From assembly GCA_947177315.1 (NCBI GenBank), contig CAMWTX010000114.1:1-5358 (forward strand): 5,358 bases of DNA, in the 5' to 3' direction. A model generated the notes under the pieces. It was not told where the DNA came from. It saw nothing but the letters and a program-made list of their open reading frames with translations, and ran no database searches. Source of the stretch: an uncultured Bacteroidales bacterium. GTDB lineage: Bacteria > Bacteroidota > Bacteroidia > Bacteroidales > P3. This document shows, piece after piece, positions 5,356-5,358 of the stretch. The stretch's first letter is position 1; each line of letters starts with the position of its first letter. A program made the translations under genes and the position numbers.

Positions 5356-5358
5356 ATT

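Noticed and set aside
3305..5356. Very long open plus-strand frame (683 codons) opposite dnaN and the 263-residue gene
   Set aside because: It is rich in His, Phe, Arg and Gly with no recognisable domain, crosses the dnaN promoter gap, and lies over a certain dnaN. It is the kind of shadow frame made by moderately GC-rich coding sequence on the other strand.
1..5358. Mobile element, CRISPR array, tRNA or rRNA gene
   Set aside because: No terminal or direct repeats of the needed kind, no transposase or integrase frame, and no tRNA- or rRNA-like stretch were seen; nearly all sequence is covered by core genes.

Overview
The window looks like ordinary core chromosome of an obligately or largely anaerobic member of the Bacteroidota, most likely order Bacteroidales. 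The evidence is the gut-Bacteroides-like sequence of the four-subunit 2-oxoacid:ferredoxin oxidoreductase, a promoter of the Bacteroidota type (TTG, 20 bp, TATATTTG) before dnaN, and the A/T-rich leaders without Shine-Dalgarno sequences at most start codons. Genus cannot be fixed from the sequence alone.

Layout. Positions 3-452 (+) hold the C-terminal 149 residues of a nitroreductase-family flavoprotein. It converges on everything else in the window, and a strong hairpin at 488-522, usable in both directions, separates the two sides. All remaining genes lie on the minus strand, in transcription order: a 263-residue protein of unknown function with DUF4340-like features (5335-4544); dnaN, the replication sliding clamp (4447-3317), with its own promoter; then a compact cluster made of a 2x[4Fe-4S] ferredoxin subunit (3279-3052), the alpha subunit VorB/KorA (3024-1948), the thiamine-diphosphate beta subunit KorB (1935-1162) and the gamma subunit KorC (1093-539).

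How the genes work together. The four cluster genes encode one soluble cytoplasmic enzyme. It should interconvert a 2-oxoacid plus CoA with an acyl-CoA, CO2 and reduced ferredoxin. In anaerobic Bacteroidota such enzymes serve oxidative decarboxylation during fermentation and amino-acid breakdown, or reductive carboxylation of acyl-CoAs for amino-acid synthesis. Sequence alone does not settle whether 2-oxoglutarate or branched-chain 2-oxoacids are preferred. Only 37 nt, with no terminator and no clear promoter, separate dnaN from the ferredoxin gene, so the clamp and the enzyme may share a transcript.

No mobile element, CRISPR array, tRNA, rRNA or evident new system was found. The points most worth checking are small: the dnaN-oxidoreductase linkage, a structured spacer between korB and korC, an unusually perfect Shine-Dalgarno sequence at korB, a short motif shared by two leaders, the dnaN promoter and leader hairpin, and the N-terminally short DUF4340-like protein.
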